Positions 31,055 to 39,919 of a DNA stretch of 64,000 nt are shown here, piece after piece. The notes beneath the pieces are model-generated. The model was not told the origin of the DNA and did not search any database. It worked only from the letters and a program-made list of their open reading frames with translations. Both the position numbers and the translations under genes were made by a program. Numbering within the stretch: position 1 is the stretch's first letter; every line of letters starts with the position of its first letter. This DNA comes from an uncultured Aquiluna sp. (GTDB taxonomy: Bacteria; Actinomycetota; Actinomycetes; Actinomycetales; Microbacteriaceae): NCBI GenBank assembly GCA_913057795.1, contig CAJXOD010000004.1:1-64000 (forward strand), read 5' to 3'.

Positions 31055-31312
31055 CTAGCTCAGCGACAGAAATGCTTTCTCTAATTTTGCGCGATCGATT
31101 TTGCCGGAGTCGTCTTGAGCGCAGTTTGCGAAACCCGAAGCTATCAGTGTAAAAGCCGCCCTCGAGATAGCCGCCTGAGCCGCCGCCAGCTGAGTCAGCA
31201 CATCGGTGCACTCGCGTCCTTCTTCGACCATGCGTATTATGCCTCCGAGTTGCCCATGTGCTCTGGAAAGCCTATTTTTTACCGCATTGAGGTCCTCTTT
31301 TGGAATCTCCAA
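31055..31312 (-). CDS. CsoR/RcnR-family regulator, CstR-like (persulfide-sensor type)
   Basis: An 85-residue all-helical DUF156 repressor. The copper site of CsoR is a Cys-His-Cys set; here the cysteines are C35 and C64 but the intermediate His position is Gly (G60). Two cysteines without that His is the pattern of CstR-type persulfide sensors rather than Cu(I) sensors. The start is TTG 31312 with AGGAG upstream. Rhodanese genes lie on both sides and an ATACCC-N4-GGGTAT operator lies in the divergent gap, supporting a sulfur-stress regulon. The ligand assignment is inference. Confidence 0.82.
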   Translation of the reverse strand: MEIPKEDLNAVKNRLSRAHGQLGGIIRMVEEGRECTDVLTQLAAAQAAISRAAFTLIASGFANCAQDDSGKIDRAKLEKAFLSLS

Positions 31313-31351
31313 ATGCTGCTCCTGTCCACTTGACTACGTGTATCCTAACAC

Positions 31352-31367
31352 ATACCCTAGGGGGTAT
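31352..31367. promoter_or_regulatory. CsoR/CstR-type operator
   Basis: ATACCC-TAGG-GGGTAT is a perfect inverted repeat with 6-base arms, matching the G/C-tract operators of this regulator family. It lies in the gap between the regulator gene and the rhodanese lipoprotein gene, so it can control both. Confidence 0.75.
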
Positions 31368-31383
31368 CTTGAAAGGACCTAAA

Positions 31384-31752
31384 TTGAAGCTTCTGAAACT
31401 CTTAGTAGCGGGTTTGATCGCAGCGTTTGCCCTCACCGCCCTTACAGCTTGCTCGGCCGAAAAACTTGATGCGTCGAGTTACGCCCAGATCATTGATGTC
31501 AGGACTTTAGATGAGTGGAACTCCGGCCACCTCGAGGGCGCCATTCGCATGGGCATTGCGGATGTAGATTTTGCCGATCAACTCTCGATGCTCGATCCCT
31601 CAAGGGACTACTACGTCTATTGCAGAAGTGGCAATCGCGCTGGACAAGCCATCGACCTCATGAGGGATGCGGGGTTCACCGGCCAACTCATAAACGGCGG
31701 TTCGGTATCTAACGCTTCCAAGCAGCTTGACTTGGAAGTGACGACTAATTGA
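31384..31752 (+). CDS. Rhodanese-like lipoprotein
   Basis: A 122-residue exported rhodanese. A signal sequence with a basic start and hydrophobic core ends in a lipobox LTAC with lipidated C23. The rhodanese domain follows, with IDVRTLDEWNSGHLEGA and active-site C80 in YCRSGNRA. TTG 31384 is preferred: AAAGGA is upstream and it gives a clean signal peptide; an earlier in-frame ATG would lie across the operator. Divergent from the CstR-like gene, so probably induced by the same signal. It would act at the outer face of the membrane. Confidence 0.88.
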   Translation: MKLLKLLVAGLIAAFALTALTACSAEKLDASSYAQIIDVRTLDEWNSGHLEGAIRMGIADVDFADQLSMLDPSRDYYVYCRSGNRAGQAIDLMRDAGFTGQLINGGSVSNASKQLDLEVTTN

Positions 31753-31947
31753 TCAGTTCGGGCCGGTGATGGTGGGCTTCCCGATTGCAGCCGACCGAGT
31801 GGGCGGACAAACACGGCTTCGGTGAAAAGGTGCGGGAGAGAATGCCCAGAGTAAAAATCGATGCCTGAGACTGGCAAGCAACGCTATTCGTGCAACTCTT
31901 CGGCTAAAAGCTAATAAGGTTGTTCTAACCAACTCGTGAGGCAGCAA

Positions 31948-32976
31948 TTGAACAAGATAAACCTTGCCGTTATTGCCGGCGATGGCATTGGACCCGAGGT
32001 CACCAGCGTCGCTCTGAGCGCGCTCAAGAAGGCACTTGGATCAGTTGAGCTACAAGTCACCGATTATGACCTTGGATCAGATAAATATCTTGAGACGGGC
32101 GAAGCGCTAACGGATAAAGATCTGAAAGATTTGAGCGGCCACGACGCTATCTTGCTTGGAGCAATCGGAGACCCACGCGTGCCATCTGGCGTTTTGGAGC
32201 GAGGGCTACTACTAAAGCTTCGTTTCAGCTTTGACCATCACATAAATTTGCGTCCCTCGAAGTTATTTCCCGGGGTGATATCTCCATTGACGAAAGCCAA
32301 AGATTTGGATTTCGTTGTTGTGCGGGAGGGCACCGAAGGCCCATACGTTGGAAACGGCGGGACTGTCCGCGAAGGCACCGAGCACGAAGTCGCCAATGAG
32401 GTTTCAGTAAATACCGCCTTTGGCATTAGAAGAGCTGTTGAGTATGCCTTTGAACTTGCTTCTAATCGCGAGGCCAAGAAATTGACACTCGTTCACAAGA
32501 CGAATGTGCTGGTTCACTCGGGCAAGATTTGGTTGCGGATGGTCGAAGAAGTGTCGGCTAAGTATCCAGCAGTGACTCATGACTACATGCACATTGACGC
32601 TGCGACTATTTACATGGTTACCGACCCGAAGCGCTTTGATGTGATTGTCACAGACAACCTGTTTGGCGACATCATCACTGATCTTGCGGCGGCAATTTGC
32701 GGAGGTATCGGACTGGCCGCGTCGGCCAATTTGAATCCGACGGGTTTATTTCCGTCCATGTTCGAACCGGTTCATGGTTCGGCACCAGACATCGCTGGAA
32801 AAAATCTGGCGGATCCCACTGCGGCCATCCTCTCCGCGGCGTTATTGGCTCATAATCTCGGTTACAACGAGGCAGCCGAAAAAATAGAACAAGCCGTAGG
32901 TGCTGATTTACTGGAACGCGGTGTCGAACCGCGCTCCACTGATCAGGTAGCCAAAGCAATAATCGCCCGAATTTAG
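31948..32976 (+). CDS. leuB: 3-isopropylmalate dehydrogenase
   Basis: A 342-residue NAD-dependent decarboxylating dehydrogenase of leucine synthesis. [12 protein letters not shown] lies at the N-terminus, and the Mg/substrate residues are in [39 protein letters not shown] is at the C-terminus (split over positions ~270-295). TTG 31948, six bases after GAGG, fits better than GTG 31936. The 195 bases upstream hold no gene. ilvE follows after 12 bases. Confidence 0.95.
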   Translation: MNKINLAVIAGDGIGPEVTSVALSALKKALGSVELQVTDYDLGSDKYLETGEALTDKDLKDLSGHDAILLGAIGDPRVPSGVLERGLLLKLRFSFDHHINLRPSKLFPGVISPLTKAKDLDFVVVREGTEGPYVGNGGTVREGTEHEVANEVSVNTAFGIRRAVEYAFELASNREAKKLTLVHKTNVLVHSGKIWLRMVEEVSAKYPAVTHDYMHIDAATIYMVTDPKRFDVIVTDNLFGDIITDLAAAICGGIGLAASANLNPTGLFPSMFEPVHGSAPDIAGKNLADPTAAILSAALLAHNLGYNEAAEKIEQAVGADLLERGVEPRSTDQVAKAIIARI

Positions 32977-32988
32977 AAAAGGCCAGTC

Positions 32989-34074
32989 ATGGATTTCAAA
33001 GTAACCAAGAACCAAAGCCCAACGCCTGATTCCGAGCGCGAGGCAATCATTGCCAATCCGACATTCGGAACGCACTTCTCAGACCACCAGGTGGTTATCG
33101 TCTGGGAGAAGACCGAGGGATGGCATTCCCCAGAGGTTTTGCCGTACGGGCCAATTTTGATGGATCCATCTTCCGCGGTTCTGCACTATGGACAAGAAGT
33201 CTTTGAGGGCATCAAGGCATATCGGCATCAGGACGGGTCCATCTGGACTTTCCGCCCGGATAAAAATGCACTTCGCTTGCAGCGTTCGGCAAAGCGCATG
33301 GCCTTGCCGGAACTTCCAGCCGAGCTTTTTGTAGAGTCGCTAAGGCAGCTGATTGCAGTTGATGGGGCTTGGGTTCCGGAACCAACCGGTGAAAAAACTC
33401 TGTACCTGCGTCCGTTTGAAATTGCTGCCGAAAACTTCCTTGGAGTCAGAGCGGCCGAGCGAGTTGAATATCGCGTTATCGCTAGTCCGGTTGGTCCCTA
33501 CTTCCCCGGCGGAGTGAAGCCGGTGTCAATCTGGATTGCACTTGATAGTGCAAGGGCTGGAAAACATGGAACCGGTGAGGCAAAGACTGGCGGAAACTAC
33601 GCAGCCGGTGTCTTGGCTCAGCAGGAGGGTTACGCCCAGGGCTGCTCACAAGTTATGTATTTGGATGCAGAAACCTCTAGCTATGTTGAAGAACTTGGCG
33701 GAATGAACCTGTTTTTTGTCTACAAAGACGGCTCAGTGGTCACGCCGTCCTTGGATGGAACAATTCTCCACGGCATCACCAGAGACTCGATCGTCATTCT
33801 CTTGAAAGACTCGGGACACGAGGTTCAAGAGCGCAAGATTACCCTTGAGGAAGTCCGCCAAAGCATACAGTCCGGGGACATTGTCGAGGTATTTGCCTGT
33901 GGCACTGCGGCGGTGGTTACGCCGGTTGGTTTATTCAAGTCACGAGAGGAAGAAATTTCTATCGGCAACAACGAGCCCGGCGCCTTGACCGTTGCGATGC
34001 GCGAAGAGTTGACCGGGATTCAGTACGGAACCGTAAAAGATCGTCACAACTGGATGCATAAGCTGGCAGACTAA
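32989..34074 (+). CDS. ilvE: Branched-chain amino acid aminotransferase
   Basis: A 361-residue fold-type IV PLP enzyme making valine, leucine and isoleucine from the oxo-acids. The PLP lysine is in KTGGNYAAG, and YGQEVFEGIKAYR and ACGTAAVVTPVG are family motifs. It belongs to the long (eukaryote/actinobacterial) BCAT group. It is followed 4 bases later by the FAH-family gene, so leuB-ilvE-FAH-gltX looks like one transcript. Confidence 0.95.
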   Translation: MDFKVTKNQSPTPDSEREAIIANPTFGTHFSDHQVVIVWEKTEGWHSPEVLPYGPILMDPSSAVLHYGQEVFEGIKAYRHQDGSIWTFRPDKNALRLQRSAKRMALPELPAELFVESLRQLIAVDGAWVPEPTGEKTLYLRPFEIAAENFLGVRAAERVEYRVIASPVGPYFPGGVKPVSIWIALDSARAGKHGTGEAKTGGNYAAGVLAQQEGYAQGCSQVMYLDAETSSYVEELGGMNLFFVYKDGSVVTPSLDGTILHGITRDSIVILLKDSGHEVQERKITLEEVRQSIQSGDIVEVFACGTAAVVTPVGLFKSREEEISIGNNEPGALTVAMREELTGIQYGTVKDRHNWMHKLAD

Positions 34075-34078
34075 GCAG

Positions 34079-34831
34079 GTGCAAATTGTTAGAGCGTTAC
34101 ACAACGGTGAGACCCGCCACGGAACAATATCCGAAGGCCAGGTTCTTTTTTATCTTGGCGACCCAATTTCGGGAGCAGAACTTGGAAAAGAGTCGGCTCC
34201 GCTGTCGTCGGTGAAGCTACTTGCCCCGGTTGCACCCGGGAAAATCGTTTGCATAGGGATGAATTATCGAGCGCACGCCGCAGAGATCTCGATCGATGTT
34301 CCGGATGAGCCCCTTATCTTTTTTAAGCCAATCAGCGCAATCATCGGGCCCGAGGATGCAATTGTGTTGCCAAGACAGTCTGATCAGGTTGAGCTTGAGG
34401 TTGAGCTGGCAATTGTTATCGGCAAGCAGGCAAAGGAAGTCAGTTACGACGAGGCGAAAAATCACATCTTTGGCTTTACCGTCGGGAACGATGTCACTGC
34501 AAGAGACTTGCAATTCTCCGACACTCAATGGGCAAGGAGCAAGGGTTTTGATACGTTTTGTCCTCTGGGTCCTTGGATTGAGACTGAGCTGGACACTAGT
34601 TCCTTAAAGCTGGAATCTCGAATCAATGGGCGCTCCAAGCAGCGCTCTAAAAGCTCCGACATGATCACCGATGTCTATGAAATTGTTTCCTATGTCAGCC
34701 GAAACCTGACTTTATTTCCGGGGGATGTAATTCTTACCGGTTCGCCTGCCGGGCTTGCCCGAATTGAAGCCGGTGACCAGGTCGAATGTGAAATCACTGG
34801 CATCGGTGTCCTGCACAACCCAGTCTCTTAG
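34079..34831 (+). CDS. Fumarylacetoacetate hydrolase-family protein
   Basis: A 250-residue FAH-fold protein. Metal ligands are in QVELEVELAIVIG (two glutamates) and FTVGNDVTARDLQ (Asp), with GRSKQRSKSSDMITDVYEI and LTGSPAGLARI in the C-terminal half. Family members hydrolyse or decarboxylate 2-oxo or 2,4-dioxo acids such as oxaloacetate or acylpyruvates; the substrate here is unknown. Start GTG 34079. It sits between ilvE and gltX as in many actinobacteria. Confidence 0.9.
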   Translation: MQIVRALHNGETRHGTISEGQVLFYLGDPISGAELGKESAPLSSVKLLAPVAPGKIVCIGMNYRAHAAEISIDVPDEPLIFFKPISAIIGPEDAIVLPRQSDQVELEVELAIVIGKQAKEVSYDEAKNHIFGFTVGNDVTARDLQFSDTQWARSKGFDTFCPLGPWIETELDTSSLKLESRINGRSKQRSKSSDMITDVYEIVSYVSRNLTLFPGDVILTGSPAGLARIEAGDQVECEITGIGVLHNPVS

Positions 34832-34846
34832 AGGTAGTTCAAAAAA

Positions 34847-36352
34847 ATGACACTTATAACTGCTCCTACCACCACGGCCACGGGTTCAGAGATTCGAGTT
34901 CGGTTTTGTCCGAGCCCCACTGGAACTCCGCACGTGGGACTGATTCGAACAGCATTATTTAATTGGGCTTACGCCAGAAGAACGGGTGGAAAATTCATTT
35001 TCCGCATCGAGGACACTGATGCTTCTCGAGATTCCGAGGAAAGCTATGGCCAGCTGGTTGAGGGATTGCGGTGGCTTGGTATCGACTGGGACGAAGGAAT
35101 TGACACCGGAGGACCAAACGAGCCTTATCGACAGTCCGAACGCGGAGAGATTTATCAAGAGGTAATCGAGAAACTGAAGTCTTCCGGTCACCTTTACGAG
35201 AGCTTCTTGACCGGGGAAGAAATTGAGCAGCGAAACATCGCCAATTCCAGAGCGGTTCAGCTTGGCTATGACAACTCGGAGCGAGACTTATCAGAGGAAG
35301 ATCGCCAGGCTTATCTAAGTGAAGGTCGTAAGCCAGCGCTTCGGTTGAGGGTGCCGGACCAAGACATAACTTTCGTGGACCTGGTTCGCGGTGAGATTAC
35401 TTTTCCTGCGGGGTCTTTCCCTGATTTTGTTTTGGTTCGCCCAGGTGGCGCCCCGCTTTACACGCTAGTAAACCCGGTTGACGATGCCTTGATGGGTATC
35501 ACCCACGTTCTTCGTGGTGAGGATCTTCTGTCCTCAACTCCCAGGCAGATAGCTCTGTATAACGCACTCGTCGAGGCTGGCGTCGCAACTTTCATCCCGC
35601 GCTTTGGTCATTTACCTTTTGTTATGGGGGAGGGCAACAAGAAGCTCTCCAAGAGAAACCCGGAGAGCAACCTGTTTTTGCATCGCGATCGTGGGTTCAT
35701 ACCGGAGGGGCTGCTGAACTACCTGGCCCTGCTCGGCTGGTCAATATCTGCGGATCGCGACATCTTTAGCCTTGACGAGCTTTGCGAAAACTTCGAGATT
35801 GAAAATGTAAACCCGAATCCTGCCAGGTTTGATCAAAAAAAAGCTGATGCCATTAATGCCGCCCACATCAGGCTTTTGACCGATGAAGATTTTATGGGCC
35901 GTGTCTTGCCGTATTTGCAGTCAGCCGGCGTCATTCAAGGAGAGCCAACTGCCAAGCAGCTTGAGATCTTGAGCGCCGCTGCTCCACTGACCAAAGAGCG
36001 AGTAATCGTGCTGGGCGACGTGCCGGCGATGATTGAATTTCTGTTTGTTGATGTCGCCGATTTGAAAATTGATGAAGATGCTTTAAAGCAGCTGCCTGAA
36101 AATGCAATCGAAATAGTAGCGGCGGCAACAGCGTCACTCGAGCGCCTGGAAGATTTCACCACTGACGCTATCCATCAGGCATTGAGTGATGCTCTGGTTG
36201 ATGGTATGGGTGAGAAGCCACGAAATGCTTTTGGGCCCGTTAGAACGGCAATCAGCGGCAGGCGCGTAACCCCGCCACTTTTTGAATGCATGGAGATTCT
36301 CGGGAAAGAGCAAAGCCTTGCTCGACTAGAGGCATTTGCCCAATCCCGCTAG
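34847..36352 (+). CDS. gltX: Glutamyl-tRNA synthetase
   Basis: A 501-residue class I synthetase. The HIGH motif appears as PHVGL (following FCPSPTGT) and the KMSKS motif as [26 protein letters not shown] is typical of GluRS. The C-terminal anticodon-binding domain is complete. AGAGG lies about 14 bases upstream of the ATG. tRNA-Gln lies 31 bases downstream, of interest because in many bacteria GluRS also charges tRNA-Gln for later amidation. Confidence 0.97.
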   Translation: MTLITAPTTTATGSEIRVRFCPSPTGTPHVGLIRTALFNWAYARRTGGKFIFRIEDTDASRDSEESYGQLVEGLRWLGIDWDEGIDTGGPNEPYRQSERGEIYQEVIEKLKSSGHLYESFLTGEEIEQRNIANSRAVQLGYDNSERDLSEEDRQAYLSEGRKPALRLRVPDQDITFVDLVRGEITFPAGSFPDFVLVRPGGAPLYTLVNPVDDALMGITHVLRGEDLLSSTPRQIALYNALVEAGVATFIPRFGHLPFVMGEGNKKLSKRNPESNLFLHRDRGFIPEGLLNYLALLGWSISADRDIFSLDELCENFEIENVNPNPARFDQKKADAINAAHIRLLTDEDFMGRVLPYLQSAGVIQGEPTAKQLEILSAAAPLTKERVIVLGDVPAMIEFLFVDVADLKIDEDALKQLPENAIEIVAAATASLERLEDFTTDAIHQALSDALVDGMGEKPRNAFGPVRTAISGRRVTPPLFECMEILGKEQSLARLEAFAQSR

Positions 36353-36382
36353 GATAGGGCATCGGGCCTTGGGTTCGACCCT

Positions 36383-36457
36383 TGGGGTATGGTGTAATTG
36401 GCAACACGGATGATTCTGGTTCATTTGTTCTTGGTTCGAGTCCAGGTACCCCAGCCA
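36383..36457 (+). tRNA. tRNA-Gln (anticodon CTG)
   Basis: Acceptor TGGGGTA pairs with TACCCCA, and the anticodon loop TTCTGGT gives anticodon CTG. The T-arm contains TTCGAGT. The 3' CCA is encoded (36455-36457). Length is 75 bases. Confidence 0.95.
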
Positions 36458-36476
36458 GTAACTACTGGAGGAAAAG

Positions 36477-36860
36477 ATGCTTGATACGTTTTCCTCCAGT
36501 TTTTTGGTTTTTGCCTATCTAGCGGCAGCTTTATTCCATCTAGCAATCGCCCTTGGGGCACCATTGGCTGCCTATGTTCACGGCGAAAATCCAAATGGCA
36601 AATTACGTTTTTCACGTCGAGCATTGGGCTTTGGGCTTTCCTTAGCCTTTATCGCCATCGTCGGCCACTACTTGGCACAGTTGGGATTGTTCACTCCCAT
36701 CCTGGATGCTGCCGGCAATGCAGTCGTGAATTGGGTTCTGGTCGGCATTGCCACCGTGCAAGCGTTCATAGCAAATACTGCTAAAAACCTAAAGCAAAAG
36801 AAACTTTGGTCTGGCCCGACGGTCGCTATGCTGCTCGCGGCAATAATCGTGGCTGTTTAG
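36477..36860 (+). CDS. Hypothetical four-helix membrane protein
   Basis: A 127-residue protein with four predicted membrane helices and short loops: ~6-33, ~48-70, ~82-102 and ~110-127. GGAGG five bases before the ATG supports the start, which lies 19 bases after tRNA-Gln. I do not recognise a functional family. Confidence 0.75.
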   Translation: MLDTFSSSFLVFAYLAAALFHLAIALGAPLAAYVHGENPNGKLRFSRRALGFGLSLAFIAIVGHYLAQLGLFTPILDAAGNAVVNWVLVGIATVQAFIANTAKNLKQKKLWSGPTVAMLLAAIIVAV

Positions 36861-36874
36861 CTTCAGGCCTAAAC

Positions 36875-37510
36875 CTAGATCTCCAAGCTTTGACTCGGCG
36901 TGAGAAAAACAAAAGTCCCACCATTTTCTTTTGTGACTTCGCTGATCCTGTGATTGTAAAGCTCGTGGCCGTTGTCGCTGAGTAGCGCATTGTGGGTAGG
37001 GAAGAGCGTTTCCGGCTTTACTGCTGTAATAAAGTCCATAACGTCAGAAATTCTTATCCATGGGGCGCTTGTCGGACAGGCTAAGACTTTGACCTTATCT
37101 TCCGGAATCGTATAGCTGTCTCCCGGGTAGTAGAGGGTTCTGTTGACCATGACGCCGGTATTTTGAATCAAGGGAATGCTCCGGTGAATCTCCTCGTGCA
37201 AGTCGCCGGAAAAATCTAGTTCAAAGCCCGACACCTCGAAGTGATCGCCGTGGTAAACGACCTGGACGGGAAGCTGGCCCAGTTTTTGAGCGACCTCAGC
37301 GGGGCCAAAAATTTGGGCGTCTGGGTTTTCGAGCAAGATTTTTTGAATGTGCGGCAAGTAGCTGTGGTCTTCGTGAATATGGGTGAGACAAATTGCTACA
37401 ACATTCTTGAAATCTGGAATCTGGCTTGAATAATTACCCGGGTCAATAACGACGATTTTCGAATCGATTTCTATCGACAAAAGTGCATGGTCAAACTTGG
37501 TTATTTTCAT
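36875..37510 (-). CDS. Metallo-beta-lactamase-fold hydrolase (UlaG-like)
   Basis: A 211-residue MBL-fold protein. The dinuclear metal motif HxHxDH is THIHEDH (H44, H46, D48, H49), the second His region is GDLHEEIHRSIP, and the third is LFPTHNALL. Short length and lack of extra domains place it with UlaG/YtnP-like small hydrolases. Substrate unknown. It is convergent with the hypothetical membrane gene, with a 14-base gap. Confidence 0.86.
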   Translation of the reverse strand: MKITKFDHALLSIEIDSKIVVIDPGNYSSQIPDFKNVVAICLTHIHEDHSYLPHIQKILLENPDAQIFGPAEVAQKLGQLPVQVVYHGDHFEVSGFELDFSGDLHEEIHRSIPLIQNTGVMVNRTLYYPGDSYTIPEDKVKVLACPTSAPWIRISDVMDFITAVKPETLFPTHNALLSDNGHELYNHRISEVTKENGGTFVFLTPSQSLEI

Positions 37511-37564
37511 CTCGACTCCTCGGCTTCAGTCTATGTTTATCTAATTGAAAGTTAGGAAGTGTCG

Positions 37565-38458
37565 ATGAAGCCACTCGGAATTATTGTGAACCCCAAGGCA
37601 AATCGCGGAAAAGCAGCGATTATCGGCGAGCAGGTATTTGAGGCATTCGCAAAAGCGGGCATCGCCGTAATCAATCTGTCTGCCGCAACGGCTCTAGAGG
37701 CGAAGAAAAAAGCTGAGGAATTGATTCGGCTTCAAGAAATATCGGCATTAGTTGCAGTCGGCGGGGACGGAACAACTCAGCTCTGCGCTGGAATAGCGGT
37801 TCCGAATCAAATACCACTGGGCATAGTCCCGGCGGGGTCCGGGAACGATCAAGCTCGCGAACTGAACATCGACCCGACTAACATTCCGGCAGCGGTCAAG
37901 AACATCCTGGATTCGCTTGACTCCCCAAAAAGAGTCGACGCGATGAAGGTCAGCGTTTCCGGGAAGGAAATTTGGTCGATCGGCTCAATTTCAGCTGGCT
38001 TTGATGCCCTATGCGCCACACGGGCCAATTCGCTCCGCTGGCCCAAGGGGTCCAATAGCTACATCGCCGCACTGTTGCTTGAACTTCCGTCTTTCAAGGC
38101 CATTGAATACCACCTAGATGTTGACGGCGAGAAGCGCGTGATTGAGGCGATGTTGTGCGGGGTGGCGAATGTGAAAAACTTTGGCGGCGGCATGATGATC
38201 TCACCAAACTCCGACATCACCGATGGTCAGCTGGAAGTTTTTATTCTGCACAAGGTTTCAAGAGCAAGACTGCTTCGTATTTTCCCCACGGTATACAAGG
38301 GCAAACACCTGAGGTTTCCAGAGGTTGAAATCTTCAAGGCCAAGTCAATAAAAATTAGCAATGATAACTACCCGGTGACCTGTGACGGAGAGCTTGTTGG
38401 CAAGGCCCCATTCTCCACGGAGGTCCATCCAGGAGCTCTTCGGCTGCTCAGCAGATAG
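37565..38458 (+). CDS. Diacylglycerol/lipid kinase-family protein
   Basis: A 297-residue DAGK-catalytic-domain protein (YegS/DgkB/LCL3 group). NPKANRGKA near the N-terminus and AVGGDGTTQLCAGIA form the nucleotide-binding GGDG motif. GSGNDQARELNI is the third signature. It likely phosphorylates diacylglycerol or a related lipid at the membrane. ATG 37565 with AGGAAG upstream is preferred over an immediately preceding GTG. tRNA-Glu follows 45 bases later. Confidence 0.9.
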   Translation: MKPLGIIVNPKANRGKAAIIGEQVFEAFAKAGIAVINLSAATALEAKKKAEELIRLQEISALVAVGGDGTTQLCAGIAVPNQIPLGIVPAGSGNDQARELNIDPTNIPAAVKNILDSLDSPKRVDAMKVSVSGKEIWSIGSISAGFDALCATRANSLRWPKGSNSYIAALLLELPSFKAIEYHLDVDGEKRVIEAMLCGVANVKNFGGGMMISPNSDITDGQLEVFILHKVSRARLLRIFPTVYKGKHLRFPEVEIFKAKSIKISNDNYPVTCDGELVGKAPFSTEVHPGALRLLSR

Positions 38459-38503
38459 ATTGCCAATAGGGGGTATTTATGGCAGACTTCTCAAGTTGCG
38501 AAC

Positions 38504-38576
38504 GGCTCCATCGTTTAGCGGCCCAGGACGCTGCCCTCTCACGGCAGTAGCGCGGGTTCGAATCCCGCTGGAGTCA
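38504..38576 (+). tRNA. tRNA-Glu (anticodon CTC)
   Basis: Acceptor GGCTCCA pairs with TGGAGTC (one G-T pair), the anticodon stem CTGCC/GGCAG encloses CTCTCAC with anticodon CTC, and the T-arm is GCGGG-TTCGAAT-CCCGC. The CCA is not encoded, unlike the other two tRNAs here. Length is 73 bases. Confidence 0.95.
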
Positions 38577-38582
38577 CAAATT

Positions 38583-38623
38583 CTCGCTTCCAATGATTAA
38601 TAATCTTGGGAGCGAGTTTTTTT
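38583..38623 (+). terminator. Rho-independent terminator after tRNA-Glu
   Basis: An 11-bp stem forms between 38583-38593 and 38606-38616 (one G-T pair), followed by seven T. It also abuts the end of the convergent MFS gene. Confidence 0.85.
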
Positions 38624-38624
38624 G

Positions 38625-39863
38625 TTAGCGCCATCTTTTCGAGTAGCTGGTTGCCAGAGCGATAAACACTGCGGGCACGAGCGCAGCCGCATTTAGCCCC
38701 CCGAAGGTAAACACAGTCAAGATGATGCCCGATATTGCGCCACCAAAGGCCCCCGAGAGATTCATCAGCGAGTCGCTAAACCCCTGGACCTTGCTGCGCT
38801 GGCCGGTGGCAAGAGTTTCACTTAGCAACGCGCTAGCTGCAATCGTGGAAGCCGACCAGCCAACACCTAGCAAGAAGAGCCCCAAAACTACGGCGTAAAA
38901 CTCTGACTGCCAAAATCCCGAAACGGCCAGTGAGGTCAAGGAAATAAACTGCCCGGTTATCACAATTCTGATTGCGCCGAATTTGTCAGTTAGCCAGCCG
39001 AAAACTGGCGCTAAAGAATACATGCCGGCGACGTGCAGCGATATCGTGAACCCCACGTCCGCTAGCGAGTGGCCCTCGGCGTTTAGGTGGGCCGGGGTCA
39101 TCGACATCACTGAAACCATAATCATGTGGCTGAGTGCAATTGTCAGCACAGCATATCCGGCAAGCGGGAACTCTCGAACAACTTCCAAGGCGTCTTTGAG
39201 GCTCGCGTTTTTTTGCTTCGGGTCTAAGCCAGCGATGTCGCGAGCAACAATCAGAGGGTCCGGATGGAGCCCGAACCAGAAAACCAGAGTTGAGCTCAAT
39301 TGAGCGGCGATGGTAAACAAGAAGGGGCCTGCCAAATGCGGCATTCCGAGCCAAAGGCCAAGTGTTTCACCAGGTGCGATCAGGTTAGGCCCAATCACCG
39401 CGCCAAGGGTAGTGGCCCAGACCACCAGTGATAAGTCCCTTCCCTTTGGCTTGCCGGTTGGGATGTCTGCCGCCGCGAAGCGGGCCTGCAGCGAAACTGC
39501 TGAACCAGCACCTAAAAACAACAGTGCAACAATTTCGACTGGAAAAGATTGTGTGTAGGTGGCCAAAATCATCATCGCGGCGCCCAAGATGGCCAAAAAC
39601 GCGCCGAAGGCCAAGGAGACCCGGCGACCCCGCTTAAAAGCAAGGTTTGCAAGAGGGATTGCTATCGCTGCGGAACCCAGAGTGCTCAGGGTTGCAGCCG
39701 CGCCAGACCATGCGGTGGTTCCAGACAGTTCCACTGCTAGAAGAGCGCCAACTGACAGCGTTGCTCCCAGACCGAAGCCACCCAGAGCTTGACCAAGGGA
39801 AAGAACCTTCACGGTTCTTTTCTGGAGGGCGATAAGTTGCTGTCCGGTAAAGTCCTGCACCAT
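38625..39863 (-). CDS. MFS transporter
   Basis: A 412-residue major facilitator with twelve predicted helices. FKRGRRVSLAFG matches the loop 2-3 motif (GxxxDRxGRR-like) and the two halves are similar in layout. No substrate can be assigned; drug or metabolite export is usual for this subgroup. ATG 39863 has AAGGG ten bases upstream; an adjacent TTG is one codon earlier. It is divergent from leuC with a 56-base gap. Confidence 0.87.
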   Translation of the reverse strand: MVQDFTGQQLIALQKRTVKVLSLGQALGGFGLGATLSVGALLAVELSGTTAWSGAAATLSTLGSAAIAIPLANLAFKRGRRVSLAFGAFLAILGAAMMILATYTQSFPVEIVALLFLGAGSAVSLQARFAAADIPTGKPKGRDLSLVVWATTLGAVIGPNLIAPGETLGLWLGMPHLAGPFLFTIAAQLSSTLVFWFGLHPDPLIVARDIAGLDPKQKNASLKDALEVVREFPLAGYAVLTIALSHMIMVSVMSMTPAHLNAEGHSLADVGFTISLHVAGMYSLAPVFGWLTDKFGAIRIVITGQFISLTSLAVSGFWQSEFYAVVLGLFLLGVGWSASTIAASALLSETLATGQRSKVQGFSDSLMNLSGAFGGAISGIILTVFTFGGLNAAALVPAVFIALATSYSKRWR

Positions 39864-39919
39864 CAAAGATTAGCCCTTTGCGATAAAGTAAGTATCTACG
39901 CAATCGCGAGGTGATTTAG

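Noticed and set aside
36371..36381. GGGTTCGACCC resembling a tRNA T-arm just before tRNA-Gln
   Set aside because: No acceptor, D or anticodon arm can be built around it; probably a chance hairpin.
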